Shown here in pieces: positions 16,527 to 24,811 of a stretch of DNA of 48,847 bases. The stretch's first letter is position 1; every line of letters starts with the position of its first letter. Position numbers and translations under genes: made by a program. The stretch is from contig CAZIPN010000014.1 in NCBI GenBank assembly GCA_964541225.1, positions 1-48,847 on the forward strand. The letters run 5' to 3'. The notes below the pieces were generated by a model. The model was given only the letters and a program-made list of their open reading frames with translations, had not been told where the DNA came from and searched no databases. This DNA is from CAZIPN01 sp964541225. GTDB lineage: Bacteria > Actinomycetota > Coriobacteriia > Anaerosomatales > JAAXUF01.

Positions 16527-17918
16527 TTATGCTCGTTCCCACGTGAGGCGCACTGCCCTCGTCGTAGTTCCTGTCACTCGATACTCTTCGCTCATCCTAA
16601 CGCCCGCGAGCCACACAATCCGTTCCGCGTCGCGCACGACCGGCGTGAGCAGTCGCTCTCGGCGAGGGACCTTCGCGTCGATCAGTAGGTCCGAGAGCTT
16701 GCGGCTCCCTCGCATGCCGAAGGGCTGCATCCGATCCCCCGTTCGCACCGAATCGACCACCAGTGTCTCGATCGAATCGGCCGCAATGGTGACCGAGTCC
16801 GGCGTTCCAACGATGTCTTGGGGAGCGACGATCTCGGCAACGATCCGTCCCGCCGACCCTAAGTCCACCGTGCCCGGAATCCTGAGCAAGGAAGGTGCCA
16901 CGGACAGCGGTTCGTCCCCCGAGCGCGAGACGACCAGTTTATCGTACTCAGTCTCAGCTCGCAGAGAGCCGGGCAAGTCGCGCGCGAAGATGTCGTCCGA
17001 AAGCCCGTCAACGATGGCCTCGACGTGCGAGGTTTCCAGCCGAGAAGCCTCCGGGAACTGGGCAATCAGCGCCGATCTGACCGTGCGACGAGCCATCGCG
17101 CGTTCCAGCGTTCCCATAAGCTCGCGGTCGAATGCTATCCGGCCCTCGGCAGTGTCGGCGAAGGTCCGGCCGAACTCGTGCGCCATGCGGGAGAGCAGCG
17201 CGTCATCGTCGGCAAGAAGATCGACCGCCCGTGAGAGCGCCGTGCGAACCGCCGGATTGATGCGCTCGGCGACAGGAATGATCTCGGCACGAACAAGAGC
17301 TCTCAGGCGCGTGGTGTCGGTGTTGGTCTCGTCCTCTCGCCACTCCTGCCCAAGCTCGCCGAGCCACTCGCGCAGCGCGGCGCGGTCACAGTCCAGTAGG
17401 GGGCGGACGATGCGATCGCGCTGGTACGGGATCGAGGAAAGCCCGCCCGCCCCGGCGCCAGTGATCGCTCGCATCAGGAACGTCTCGACTCTGTCGTCGC
17501 GATTGTGAGCCGTCATGATGCGGCCGACTTCGCGGTGCACGCGCGCCGCCGAGCATGCGGCATCGAGCGCTTCCTCGGCGAAGCGATAGCGAACCCGTCG
17601 GCCCGCGTCTTCAAGATTCAGGGAGTGCTCCCGCGCATATGCGGCGACGTCGAACCGCACGACCGAGCAGGCCACGCCGAGGTGGGCGCACAGATCGGTC
17701 ACGAACGTGGCGTCGGTATCGGCGTCGGCACCGCGGAGCATGTGATTGACGTGCAGGATCGAGAGGCTCCCGACCTCGCCGAGATCGCCTGCAGCAAGCA
17801 AGCGTAGAAGCGCGACCGAGTCGGCTCCCCCGCTCACCATTGCGATGACGGGTGCGCCAGCGGGCAACAGCGACCGAGATTGGGTGGTGGCGCGGGCGAT
17901 GTCGCGAACAGATGGCAT
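16527..17918 (-). CDS. tilS: tRNA(Ile)-lysidine synthase
   Basis: Modifies C34 of the AUA-reading tRNA-Ile with lysine, using ATP; essential for decoding AUA. 463 aa. The PP-loop is MVSGGADSVALL (27-38). HVNHMLRGADADTD and TAHNRDDRVETFLMR match the catalytic domain; the usual HHxDD is HNRDD here. A central helical domain follows, and the C-terminal substrate-binding part carries DRMQPFGMRGSRKLSDLL. The start at ATG 17918 lacks a clear ribosome site. Immediately upstream is an inverted repeat ACACGA-A-TCGTGT (17930-17942), then a hairpin-rich leader. It heads the tilS-hpt-ftsH operon. Confidence 0.95.
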   Translation of the reverse strand: MPSVRDIARATTQSRSLLPAGAPVIAMVSGGADSVALLRLLAAGDLGEVGSLSILHVNHMLRGADADTDATFVTDLCAHLGVACSVVRFDVAAYAREHSLNLEDAGRRVRYRFAEEALDAACSAARVHREVGRIMTAHNRDDRVETFLMRAITGAGAGGLSSIPYQRDRIVRPLLDCDRAALREWLGELGQEWREDETNTDTTRLRALVRAEIIPVAERINPAVRTALSRAVDLLADDDALLSRMAHEFGRTFADTAEGRIAFDRELMGTLERAMARRTVRSALIAQFPEASRLETSHVEAIVDGLSDDIFARDLPGSLRAETEYDKLVVSRSGDEPLSVAPSLLRIPGTVDLGSAGRIVAEIVAPQDIVGTPDSVTIAADSIETLVVDSVRTGDRMQPFGMRGSRKLSDLLIDAKVPRRERLLTPVVRDAERIVWLAGVRMSEEYRVTGTTTRAVRLTWERA

Positions 17919-17929
17919 TTGAGAAGCCT

Positions 17930-18075
17930 ACACGAATCGTGTCGACTTCGGCGGGGCTACTGTCCCGCCCGCGAGGCCGGACGGGACAGCGCCCCGCTCC
18001 CTGAGGGGGGCCGCTGCACGCTATGAGGGGAGGCGTGCAGGGACGCACTCAGACGACAGGAGGGGCCCATCGTCT
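17930..18075. other. Hairpin-rich region between tilS and the small HTH gene
   Basis: Four inverted repeats in 146 bases. The first is ACACGA-A-TCGTGT at 17930-17942. The second is a compound stem of GCGGGGC (17951-17957) with GCCCCGC (17991-17997) and CTGTCCCG (17960-17967) with CGGGACAG (17982-17989). The third is CTGCACGC / GCGTGCAG (18013-18020, 18032-18039). The fourth is AGACGA / TCGTCT (18051-18056, 18070-18075). No convincing coding frame crosses it. It could be the tilS leader, terminators for the minus-strand gene upstream, or a small structured RNA; the strand cannot be decided from one sequence. Confidence 0.45.
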
Positions 18076-18176
18076 GGGAGTTGCCGATCAGTCAAGATCT
18101 CGCTTCGCACGGTGCCTTGGGCGGTGGCGTGTTCCCACCACGCTCGGCCGAACACTGTGGACTGCTTGGCTCCAGT

Positions 18177-18527
18177 TCACTCGGGGGACCGATGTGCGGA
18201 GCCTGGCGAGAAAGAGATATCGATGGGTCGAACGCCGAGAGCCCCCGCCAGCCGAACTATCACCCCTTGATCTTTGTACTCCTCGTCACGCTTCAAGACA
18301 ATGAACAGGTCGGCAACTTGAATCGCGGCTTCTGATGCCAGCTCCTCAACGCTCATGCCCTGACGCTCGCGCTCACGCTCGAGCCTTTCGATGTCCAGAA
18401 TCCACATCGACGGGATCCCCCTCCTGTCGGCGTAATAGAGTATCTCAGTAAGTCGCTCGATTACGCAATACGTAATACAACATCCAATCACGAGGGGCAC
18501 CAGCATTGTCGCAGCGTGGTCTGACAT
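18177..18527 (-). CDS. Small membrane-anchored helix-turn-helix protein (hypothetical)
   Basis: No family recognised with certainty. The 116 aa frame starts with a hydrophobic segment (about residues 8-25, MLVPLVIGCCITYCVI). A charged linker rich in Glu/Arg follows (RLERERERQGM). Then comes a segment resembling a helix-turn-helix (MSVEELASEAAIQVADLF, then GVIVRLAGALGVRPIDIS). The start is uncertain: ATG 18527 is preferred; TTG 18560 and ATG 18506 are alternatives, and none has a strong ribosome site. Base composition around its 5' end is clearly more AT-rich than its neighbours, hinting at acquisition. It is transcribed away from the XRE-type gene at 18592, so the two may form a divergent regulatory pair. 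Confidence 0.5.
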   Translation of the reverse strand: MSDHAATMLVPLVIGCCITYCVIERLTEILYYADRRGIPSMWILDIERLERERERQGMSVEELASEAAIQVADLFIVLKRDEEYKDQGVIVRLAGALGVRPIDISFSPGSAHRSPE

Positions 18528-18591
18528 CCAAGAAGAAGGCGGCCTCAGGAACCGGTACAATGCACGTCAGTCGACGAGAACAAGGTGGCCA

Positions 18592-18912
18592 GTGACAGAC
18601 TCCAGTGAACAGTCGGGCAAGCTCGGCCCGTCCGTCACCCTCGCTTATCTGGGCCGGCGGCTTCGAGGCGCGCGCGTCATCGCTGGCTACGATCGCATGA
18701 CCGATTTTGCGTCAGCGATCGAACGCGTATGTGGCGTTTCGATCTCGGCTCGCACCTTGTACGCGATCGAGCGCGGCGAGCAGATGCCCTCCTTGGAGCA
18801 TACGATCTGCATACTGAGCGTTCTTCCGCCTGAGGAGCAGGAAGCATTGCTGCAATCCGCCGTCAGGCCCGACGTGCACGAACGTCTTTGGTTCGCCGCC
18901 GACAAACCCTAG
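18592..18912 (+). CDS. XRE-type helix-turn-helix protein
   Basis: Small putative DNA-binding protein, 106 aa. The core (about residues 18-78) is helix-turn-helix-like: LGRRLRGARVIAGYDRMTDFASAIER, then VSISARTLYAIERGEQMPSLEH as the recognition and following helices. It starts at GTG 18592, preceded by AAGGTGG at suitable spacing, and a TACAAT -10-like hexamer lies at 18556-18561. The C terminus (about 80-106) has no recognised domain. It converges on the osmoprotectant transporter operon and diverges from the small membrane HTH gene. The target is unknown. Confidence 0.75.
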   Translation: MTDSSEQSGKLGPSVTLAYLGRRLRGARVIAGYDRMTDFASAIERVCGVSISARTLYAIERGEQMPSLEHTICILSVLPPEEQEALLQSAVRPDVHERLWFAADKP

Positions 18913-19022
18913 GTCCGCTCTTCGGGGGTTCGCGTGGCGATGCCGATCCTGCCGAAAGGCACGCCGCCGATCGTGGGACGAGCACGTCGGGTTCAGGCGA
19001 ATGACGGTCACGGGCGCCCGTA

Positions 19023-19814
19023 CTACTCGGCGATTCCCCGTGGTGTGATCCACATGCCGGCCACCGCGAGCGCGCCATCGAGCACAAGCGCGAGCGCCGA
19101 TACCGCCACAGCGCCCGTCAAGACGTAGCCCGTGTTCTGCGTCGAGATGCCGGTGAAGATCGGCAGGCCCAACCCGCCTGCGCCGGCGGCCGCCGCCACC
19201 GTGGCAGTACCGACGCTGTAGATCACCGACGTGCGAACGCCGGCGACGATCACGTCGACAGCCAGGGGGAGTTCGACCGCAAAGAGGATGCGCCAGCGGG
19301 TCATGCCCATGCCGCGTGCCGCGTCGACGATCACCGTCGGCACCGCGTCCAATCCGGCAATCGTGCTGCTTACAACGGGGAGCAGCCCGTAGAGAAACAG
19401 CGCAGCTACCGACGGCTTGAGCCCCAGACCGAGGATCGGGAACATCAGCGCAAGCACGGCGATCGGCGGGAACACCTGCCCGAAATCCACCGACGCCGAG
19501 ACGATGTCCCGGAAGTCGCGACCGCTCTCGCGAGTGACCCACACGCCAAGAGGCAAACCAACCGCGACGGTGAGCCCGACCGCAATGAAGACGATCTCGA
19601 GATGCTGCAGCACAAGATCAGACAGCGGCGTCTGAAACACCGGATCTGGTTGCGTGCCGAAGACGGCCACGAGGGCATGGGCGACTGCGGCTGGACTCGC
19701 AACGACGACGGCAAACGCCGCGACTCCCACCGCCAAACCGATAGTCGCAATGGTGCGCTTGCGCGCGCGAGGTAGCGGCTGAACGGCGCGGACTGTCTCG
19801 GAAGCCTGCGTCAC
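19023..19814 (-). CDS. Osmoprotectant-type ABC transporter permease (OpuC-like, second permease)
   Basis: Inner-membrane permease of a glycine betaine/choline-type importer. 263 aa, about six helices. The ABC-contact loop DAARGMGMTRWRILFAVELP matches the binding-protein-dependent transport motif. The start is GTG 19814, overlapping the ATPase stop by 4 bases with GGGAG upstream; a longer frame to 20060 is only read-through opposite the ATPase C terminus. It is the last gene of a four-gene operon (binding protein, permease, ATPase, permease). The substrate could be betaine, choline, carnitine or another quaternary amine or thiol; the sequence alone does not decide. Confidence 0.92.
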   Translation of the reverse strand: MTQASETVRAVQPLPRARKRTIATIGLAVGVAAFAVVVASPAAVAHALVAVFGTQPDPVFQTPLSDLVLQHLEIVFIAVGLTVAVGLPLGVWVTRESGRDFRDIVSASVDFGQVFPPIAVLALMFPILGLGLKPSVAALFLYGLLPVVSSTIAGLDAVPTVIVDAARGMGMTRWRILFAVELPLAVDVIVAGVRTSVIYSVGTATVAAAAGAGGLGLPIFTGISTQNTGYVLTGAVAVSALALVLDGALAVAGMWITPRGIAE

Positions 19815-20995
19815 GGACGTGCTCCCTGGCCGGCGACATCGGCGCCAGGCGTCGACGCGACATCGGTGCCAGCCGTCGACGCGACATCCGCAATGTGAGC
19901 GTCGCCGCCCTCCATCGTGTGCTCGACATCGGCCAGCGACACATCGCCCAGCAGCACGCCCACATGATCGGTGACCGGCACCGTGCGAAAGCCCAACGCG
20001 AGCATGCGCGCGAGCGCCTCTTTGAGCGACGTCTCGGGCAGCACTGCGGCTTCGCGCCAATCCACGTCGGTGGCCGCGTGCTCAAGCGGCGTTCCCCGGT
20101 CGAGCACTCGGCAGTCAATCCAGCCGACGAGCGTGTGGTCCTCACGCGTCAGGTACACGAAGCGCTCCGGACTGCACGCGGCGGCTTCGATGGCCGCCCG
20201 ATCGCCAAGAAGCGCGACCGGCACCTTGTGCCGCATCACCGAATCCACGCGCACGCGCCCGAGCCTCTTGAGCGCCGCGTCGGCACCCACGAAGTCGTGC
20301 ACGAACTTGTTCGCGGGGTGGTCGAGCAGCTCCTCCGGAGTGTCGAATTGCTGCAGACGGCCGTCGCGCATGAGCGCGATCTTGTCGGCAAGGCGGATGG
20401 CCTCATCGACGTCGTGCGTCACGAAAATGACGGTCTTCTTCAACTCCCGCTGGATCTTCACGAACTCGGTCTGTAGCCGGTCGCGGTTGAGCGGGTCGAC
20501 GGCGCCGAACGGCTCGTCCATCAGCAGCACTGGCGGATCGGCCGCCAGAGCGCGCGCCACACCCACACGCTGCGCCTCGCCACCGGAAAGCTGGCGCGGA
20601 TACTTGCCGGCGTACTGCGCGGCGTCCAGACCGACCAGCTCCAGCAACTCGGCAGTTCGCGAAGCGATACGCGCGGCCTTCCAGCCGAGGAGCTTGGGCA
20701 CGGTCGCAATGTTCTCGGCGACGGTGAGGTGCGGAAAGAGGCCGACGGACTGGATCGCATAGCCGATGTGGCGCCGCAGCTCCTCGGGACGCAGAGACGT
20801 GACGTCAGTGCCATCGACTGAGATGCGTCCGCTTGTGGGCTCGATGAGACGGTTGATCATGCGCAGCGTCGTGGTCTTGCCGCATCCCGACGGCCCGATC
20901 AACACTGCGACCTCTCCCGCCGGCACCTCGAAGGTCAGGTCGTCGACGGCGAGACGATCGCCATATCGCTTGGTGACGTGCTCGAGCGAGATCAC
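19811..20995 (-). CDS. Osmoprotectant-type ABC transporter ATPase with tandem CBS domains
   Basis: Energises the betaine/choline-type importer. 394 aa. Walker A is GPSGCGKT (34-41), the signature motif is QLSGGEAQRVGVARAL, and Walker B is VLLMDEPFGAVDPLNRD followed by the switch His in FVTHDVDEA. Residues about 250-370 form two CBS domains (VDSVMRHKVPVALLGD; LKEALARMLALGFRTVPVTD) that in this family sense ionic strength or c-di-AMP. The C terminus carries an 8-residue repeat (DVASTAGT, DVASTPGA, DVAGQGAR). GTG 20995 is chosen because GGGAGG lies 9 bases upstream; ATG 21040 is an alternative. It overlaps the downstream permease by 4 bases. Confidence 0.94.
   Translation of the reverse strand: MISLEHVTKRYGDRLAVDDLTFEVPAGEVAVLIGPSGCGKTTTLRMINRLIEPTSGRISVDGTDVTSLRPEELRRHIGYAIQSVGLFPHLTVAENIATVPKLLGWKAARIASRTAELLELVGLDAAQYAGKYPRQLSGGEAQRVGVARALAADPPVLLMDEPFGAVDPLNRDRLQTEFVKIQRELKKTVIFVTHDVDEAIRLADKIALMRDGRLQQFDTPEELLDHPANKFVHDFVGADAALKRLGRVRVDSVMRHKVPVALLGDRAAIEAAACSPERFVYLTREDHTLVGWIDCRVLDRGTPLEHAATDVDWREAAVLPETSLKEALARMLALGFRTVPVTDHVGVLLGDVSLADVEHTMEGGDAHIADVASTAGTDVASTPGADVAGQGARP
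19834..19890. repeat. 24-bp tandem repeat inside the ATPase C terminus
   Basis: Two near-identical 24-base units (19834-19857, 19858-19881; two differences) and part of a third. They encode the repeated peptide x-D-V-A-S-T-x-G at the end of the osmoprotectant ATPase. In-frame period, so copy number could vary between strains without breaking the gene. Confidence 0.8.
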
Positions 20996-21059
20996 GCGAC
21001 GTTGCCTCCCTTGGCGCCGTGCACTTTCACGCCGCTCCATCCGTGCACTCCCGGTCGCG

Positions 21060-22202
21060 TCATGCCGCCCTGCCTCCTCTGATACCAGGCGACACGAGCG
21101 CAGCCTCAAGCGCGCGCATCGACTGATCGGCAATGATAGCGAGCACGACCATAGGCAGAGCGCCGAGCAGAACCTGGTCGTCGGCCTGCGATCCGAAGCC
21201 GAGAAAGACCAGCGTGCCGAGATTGCGCGCGCCAACAATCGCCATGACCGCCGCGATACCGATCGTCAGCACGAGCGCAGAGCGCAGACCCTCAAATATC
21301 AGCGGCAACGCTAACGGCATCTCAACCTGCCATAGAAGTCGCGTGCGGCTCATGCCCATCCCCAGCCCGGCGTCGACAATGGCCGGATCGACTGCGGCGA
21401 TACCGAGGTAGGTGTTGCGCACAATCGGGAGGAGCGCGTACAGCGTCAACGCGATGAGCGCTGGAAGCGTGCCAATGCTTGGCAGGTTGAGCATTGTCAG
21501 CGGAACCATGAGCAGGCCGAACAAGGCCAGCGACGGCACTGTCTGCACGACGCTCACCACGGGAATCGCCGCGGAACGTATGGCCTTGTTGCGCGCAGCC
21601 GCGATACCGAGCGGCACGCCGATGAGTGCGCCGATCCCCATGCCGGCCGCCGACTGCGCGATATGCCCGCCCACCAGCATCCAGAACGCGTCCTGATTGC
21701 GATACTCAATAGCAAGCGAGAGATTCGACAGGCCCCCGGAAGTACCGGCGAGCACCGCGAACGCGCACGCTGCCGCAGCCGCCAGCCACTTCGCGCGACG
21801 CCTCGGCACTTTCCGCGCACCCTGGAACCACACGATGCTCACACCCGCCAACGCAACCCACGCCCCAGAGCCCACCGATACCCGAGCGGCAGTATCTCCG
21901 GAGGGCATCAAACGCAGCGCAGCTCCGCCAACCGCAAACAGCAGCGCACCGAAGGACACGACCGCCGTCGGCAGCACGAGCGAAGCGCGCCAACCGGCAG
22001 GCGCAAACGCGGCAAGTGCGCCGAGCGCAAGCAAACCCACGAGGAGGCCGCCCATGGCCACGCCCGCCGCCGAGAACAGCCCCATCGGGGCGCCATCGAC
22101 GATGCGATTGGCCCGGAAGGTCACAAATGGCAGCAGCAGCAAGCCCGCGAGGCCGATGAGCGAGCCAGCCAGCGCAACCCGATCAAACGCCCTATCAGGC
22201 AT
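21060..22202 (-). CDS. Osmoprotectant-type ABC transporter permease with N-terminal membrane extension
   Basis: First permease of the importer, 380 aa, much longer than the usual ~220. The C-terminal ~200 residues are the standard permease: GGHIAQSAAGMGIGALIGVP, VQTVPSLALFGLLMVPL, the ATPase-contact loop DAGLGMGMSRTRLLWQVEMP and a final helix. The N-terminal ~180 residues add about four more helices (GLAGLLLLPFVTF; VAMGGLLVGLLALGALAAF; LVLPTAVVSFGALLFAVGG; VALAGVSIVWF) with no recognised domain. The start is ATG 22202. It follows the binding protein by 45 bases and ends 64 bases before the ATPase start. Confidence 0.92.
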   Translation of the reverse strand: MPDRAFDRVALAGSLIGLAGLLLLPFVTFRANRIVDGAPMGLFSAAGVAMGGLLVGLLALGALAAFAPAGWRASLVLPTAVVSFGALLFAVGGAALRLMPSGDTAARVSVGSGAWVALAGVSIVWFQGARKVPRRRAKWLAAAAACAFAVLAGTSGGLSNLSLAIEYRNQDAFWMLVGGHIAQSAAGMGIGALIGVPLGIAAARNKAIRSAAIPVVSVVQTVPSLALFGLLMVPLTMLNLPSIGTLPALIALTLYALLPIVRNTYLGIAAVDPAIVDAGLGMGMSRTRLLWQVEMPLALPLIFEGLRSALVLTIGIAAVMAIVGARNLGTLVFLGFGSQADDQVLLGALPMVVLAIIADQSMRALEAALVSPGIRGGRAA

Positions 22203-22247
22203 GATGTCTCGGCTGTCTGTGAGGGAGGCTACCGTCAGCGCCCTGCG

Positions 22248-23228
22248 CTACTTGATGAACCCGGAGGATTTCAACCAGTCCGCAGCGACGACCTTGGGAT
22301 CTCTGCCATCGACCGAGACCTGCTTGTTGAGCGACTGCAGCGTAGCCAGATCGAGACGCACGAACACCGGGCTCAGCCACACTTTGATGTCGGGGTACTT
22401 GTTGATCACCGCAGTCCTGAAGATCGGTGCTGGCTGGTAGAACGGCTGCGCGCCCTTCGGGTCAGTCAGGACCACCAGACCAAGCGCACTCAGCGTACCG
22501 TCGGTGCCATACGCCATAGTCGCGTTCACGCCGTCGGTACCCTGGGCGGCGGTCTTCTCCGGGAGCGCTGTGTCGCCGGTTCCCACTTGCACCTCCTGAG
22601 AAGGTTTGAGCGCAAAGCCGTACGCCTTCTCGAAAGCGGGGAATGCAACATCGCTCGTGAAGAACTCCTGCGAACCGGCGATCTTGAACTTGCCGCCGCC
22701 GTTGATGTACTTCGCGAGATCTTCAAGCGACACCAGCTTGTTCGCTTTGGCAAACGCCTGCGGGACGGCCACGGCCCACGTATTGTTCGCCGGTGCCTCG
22801 TAGAGCCACGTGATGCCGATCGCCGCGTCTTCAGCCTTCGCCTTCTCGTAGGTGAGCGTTGCGCTCTGCAGAACGGACGGGGATACCCTGATGTTGTTGT
22901 GGAAGACCAGAAGCGCGTTCGCCGTGTACTCCGGATAGGCATCGATCTGCTTGCTGAGGAGCGCCTGGCGCACCACCTTCGTTGCACCCGTGCGCGTCTT
23001 GTCCACGACCGTGAAGCCGTGAGCCTGCAGTACCTGCATCATGATCTGGGCAAGCAGCACACCCTCGCCGTCGAGCTTTGACCCAATGACAATCGGACCC
23101 TTCTTGACGTTCTTGGCCGAGGTGGATCCGGAGCTGGAACCAGACGTCGATCCGCAGGCGGACAGCAGCAGCGCGGCAACAACAAGCACCGCGACCAACG
23201 CTGTCACGCTTCTCCAGTACTTGCGCAT
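22248..23228 (-). CDS. Osmoprotectant-type ABC transporter substrate-binding lipoprotein
   Basis: Extracytoplasmic lipoprotein of the OpuC/ProX-like family that delivers substrate to the permeases. 326 aa. The signal peptide has a lipobox LLSAC with Cys25, followed by a Ser/Gly-rich linker. The mature domain opens with IVIGSKLDGEGVLLAQIMMQ and has the family pattern LLSKQIDAYPEYTANAL. The C-terminal half includes DTALPEKTAAQGTDGVNATM. ATG 23228 is chosen because GGGAGG precedes it; an ATG 15 bases earlier lacks this spacing. It is the first gene of the operon. The aromatic-box residues that would fix the ligand cannot be assigned without a structure. Confidence 0.93.
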   Translation of the reverse strand: MRKYWRSVTALVAVLVVAALLLSACGSTSGSSSGSTSAKNVKKGPIVIGSKLDGEGVLLAQIMMQVLQAHGFTVVDKTRTGATKVVRQALLSKQIDAYPEYTANALLVFHNNIRVSPSVLQSATLTYEKAKAEDAAIGITWLYEAPANNTWAVAVPQAFAKANKLVSLEDLAKYINGGGKFKIAGSQEFFTSDVAFPAFEKAYGFALKPSQEVQVGTGDTALPEKTAAQGTDGVNATMAYGTDGTLSALGLVVLTDPKGAQPFYQPAPIFRTAVINKYPDIKVWLSPVFVRLDLATLQSLNKQVSVDGRDPKVVAADWLKSSGFIK

Positions 23229-23431
23229 AGCATCCTCCCGCATTGGTCATTTGATGAGGCGACAGCGGTCAAACGCCGAGAATCGGCATGTAGGCCGTGT
23301 TCCCACCCGACCTGCGCTGGTAATCCTACCCAACATGTGGACGAATGGTGCCACGCACGAGAGAGTGGCGCGGGGCCGCGACGCGTCCTATCCTTGGGAG
23401 GTTGTCCCCCCGTCTCGACAGGAGCCCTTCC

Positions 23432-24625
23432 GTGACCGCTTTCAACCTTGCAGATCCCTCTCTGGCTTCAATCGCCGAGAAGGTGCTCGCTGGGACCCGT
23501 CTCTCACGCGAGGACGGCGCCGCGCTGTACGCAAGCCACGATCTGCTCGGCATCGCCCAGATGGCCGATTTCGCGCGCAACCGGATGAATGGGGATCGCG
23601 TCTACTTCATGGTCAATCGGCACATCAATCCCACGAACATCTGCCGCAACCGCTGCAAGTTCTGCGCATTCGCCCGCACCAAGGGTGAAGAAGGCGCCTA
23701 CGAGATGACGCTCGATGAGATCGCGAAGGCAGCCCAAGAGGGAGCCGACGACGGCGCGTACGAGATCCATATCGTGAGCGGGCTGCATCCTGACTGGGCC
23801 TACGAGTTCTACATCGACATGGTTGCGCGCACGCGAGCGGCCGTCCCCGACAGCGTGATCGTGCAAGCGTTCACCGCCGTCGAGATCGAGCACATCGCGC
23901 GCATCGGCGGCAAGAGCACCCGAGAGACGCTCGCCGATCTGAAGGCCGCTGGTCTTGACGCGCTTCCCGGCGGCGGAGCCGAGATCTTCTCGGATCGCAC
24001 GCGCACGGCCGCGTGGGAGAAGAAGACGAAATCCGACGTGTGGCTGCGCATCCACGGCGAGGCGCACGAAATGGGAATCGCCACCAACTGTACGATGCTC
24101 TACGGTCACATCGAAACCGCCGAGGAACGTATCGATCACCTCATCCGCTTGCGCGAGCAGCAGGACAAGAGCGGGGGCTTCTTGGCCTTCATCCCGCTCG
24201 CATTCCATCCCGCCAACACCGAGCTTGCGGACCTGCCGGCGACAACCGGCTTCGACGACCTGAAGACGCTCGCGATTTCGCGCCTCATGCTCGACAACAT
24301 CCCGCACATCAAAGCGTTCTGGATCATGCTCGGCTTGAAGGTCGCCCAGATCTCGACCGCGTTTGGCGTCGACGACTTGGACGGCACCGTAGTCGAGGAG
24401 CGCATTACACACATGGCTGGTGCAACGACGCCCGAGGCGCTCTCCAAGCAGGACCTGGTCGGCATGATCGAGGAGACGGGGCACGTGGCGGTCGAACGCG
24501 ATACGCTCTATCGGGTCGTGCGGATGTACGGCGAAGAAGCGACCGCTCCTGCCTGGAACGCCGGGCCGATCGGCGCTCCGCCGTCAGCTGGCGTGGCGCG
24601 CGGCACGGTCGCAGCAGAGCACTGA
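23432..24625 (+). CDS. mqnE: Aminofutalosine synthase (radical SAM)
   Basis: Radical SAM enzyme of the futalosine menaquinone pathway; adds the adenosyl radical to the MqnA product 3-[(1-carboxyvinyl)oxy]benzoate to give 6-amino-6-deoxyfutalosine. 397 aa. The cluster motif CRNRCKFC places ligands at Cys71, Cys75 and Cys78. Other segments: VNRHINPTNI before it, EIHIVSGLHPDW, ALPGGGAEIFSD and LAFIPLAFHPANTEL. GTG 23432 is chosen because AGGAG lies 7 bases upstream; the longer frame has no support. The last ~25 residues are a low-complexity tail. It is separated from mqnA/mqnC by two minus-strand genes. Confidence 0.95.
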   Translation: MTAFNLADPSLASIAEKVLAGTRLSREDGAALYASHDLLGIAQMADFARNRMNGDRVYFMVNRHINPTNICRNRCKFCAFARTKGEEGAYEMTLDEIAKAAQEGADDGAYEIHIVSGLHPDWAYEFYIDMVARTRAAVPDSVIVQAFTAVEIEHIARIGGKSTRETLADLKAAGLDALPGGGAEIFSDRTRTAAWEKKTKSDVWLRIHGEAHEMGIATNCTMLYGHIETAEERIDHLIRLREQQDKSGGFLAFIPLAFHPANTELADLPATTGFDDLKTLAISRLMLDNIPHIKAFWIMLGLKVAQISTAFGVDDLDGTVVEERITHMAGATTPEALSKQDLVGMIEETGHVAVERDTLYRVVRMYGEEATAPAWNAGPIGAPPSAGVARGTVAAEH

Positions 24626-24811
24626 TGCCGGTTCGCTGATGCCCTCTGTGGCTCACCGCGACCTGTGTCGCTCATGGGCCGACCATGGCCACTGCCAGCG
24701 TACGCGAGTTCGAGCGTGTTCCGGAGGTCGCCGTTGAGATGTGGTCGGACGCGGCGACTACCTGACGGCGGCATCGGACAATCCATCGCAGGCCCTCGCC
24801 GAAGCGGTCGC

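Noticed and set aside
18023..18335. Two overlapping plus-strand frames of 93 and 84 codons in the hairpin region
   Set aside because: Arg-rich, no ribosome site, and they overlap the better-supported minus-strand HTH gene.
21663..23081. A 472-codon plus-strand frame opposite the osmoprotectant permease and binding protein
   Set aside because: Composition is Arg/His/Gln-rich with no recognisable domain; antisense to conserved transporter genes.
24685..24811. Fragments resembling an acetyltransferase-like N terminus and a following segment in another frame between mqnE and the Crp/Fnr gene
   Set aside because: The first is only 26 codons, the second overlaps the regulator's coding end, and neither has a ribosome site or conserved motif; chance cannot be excluded.
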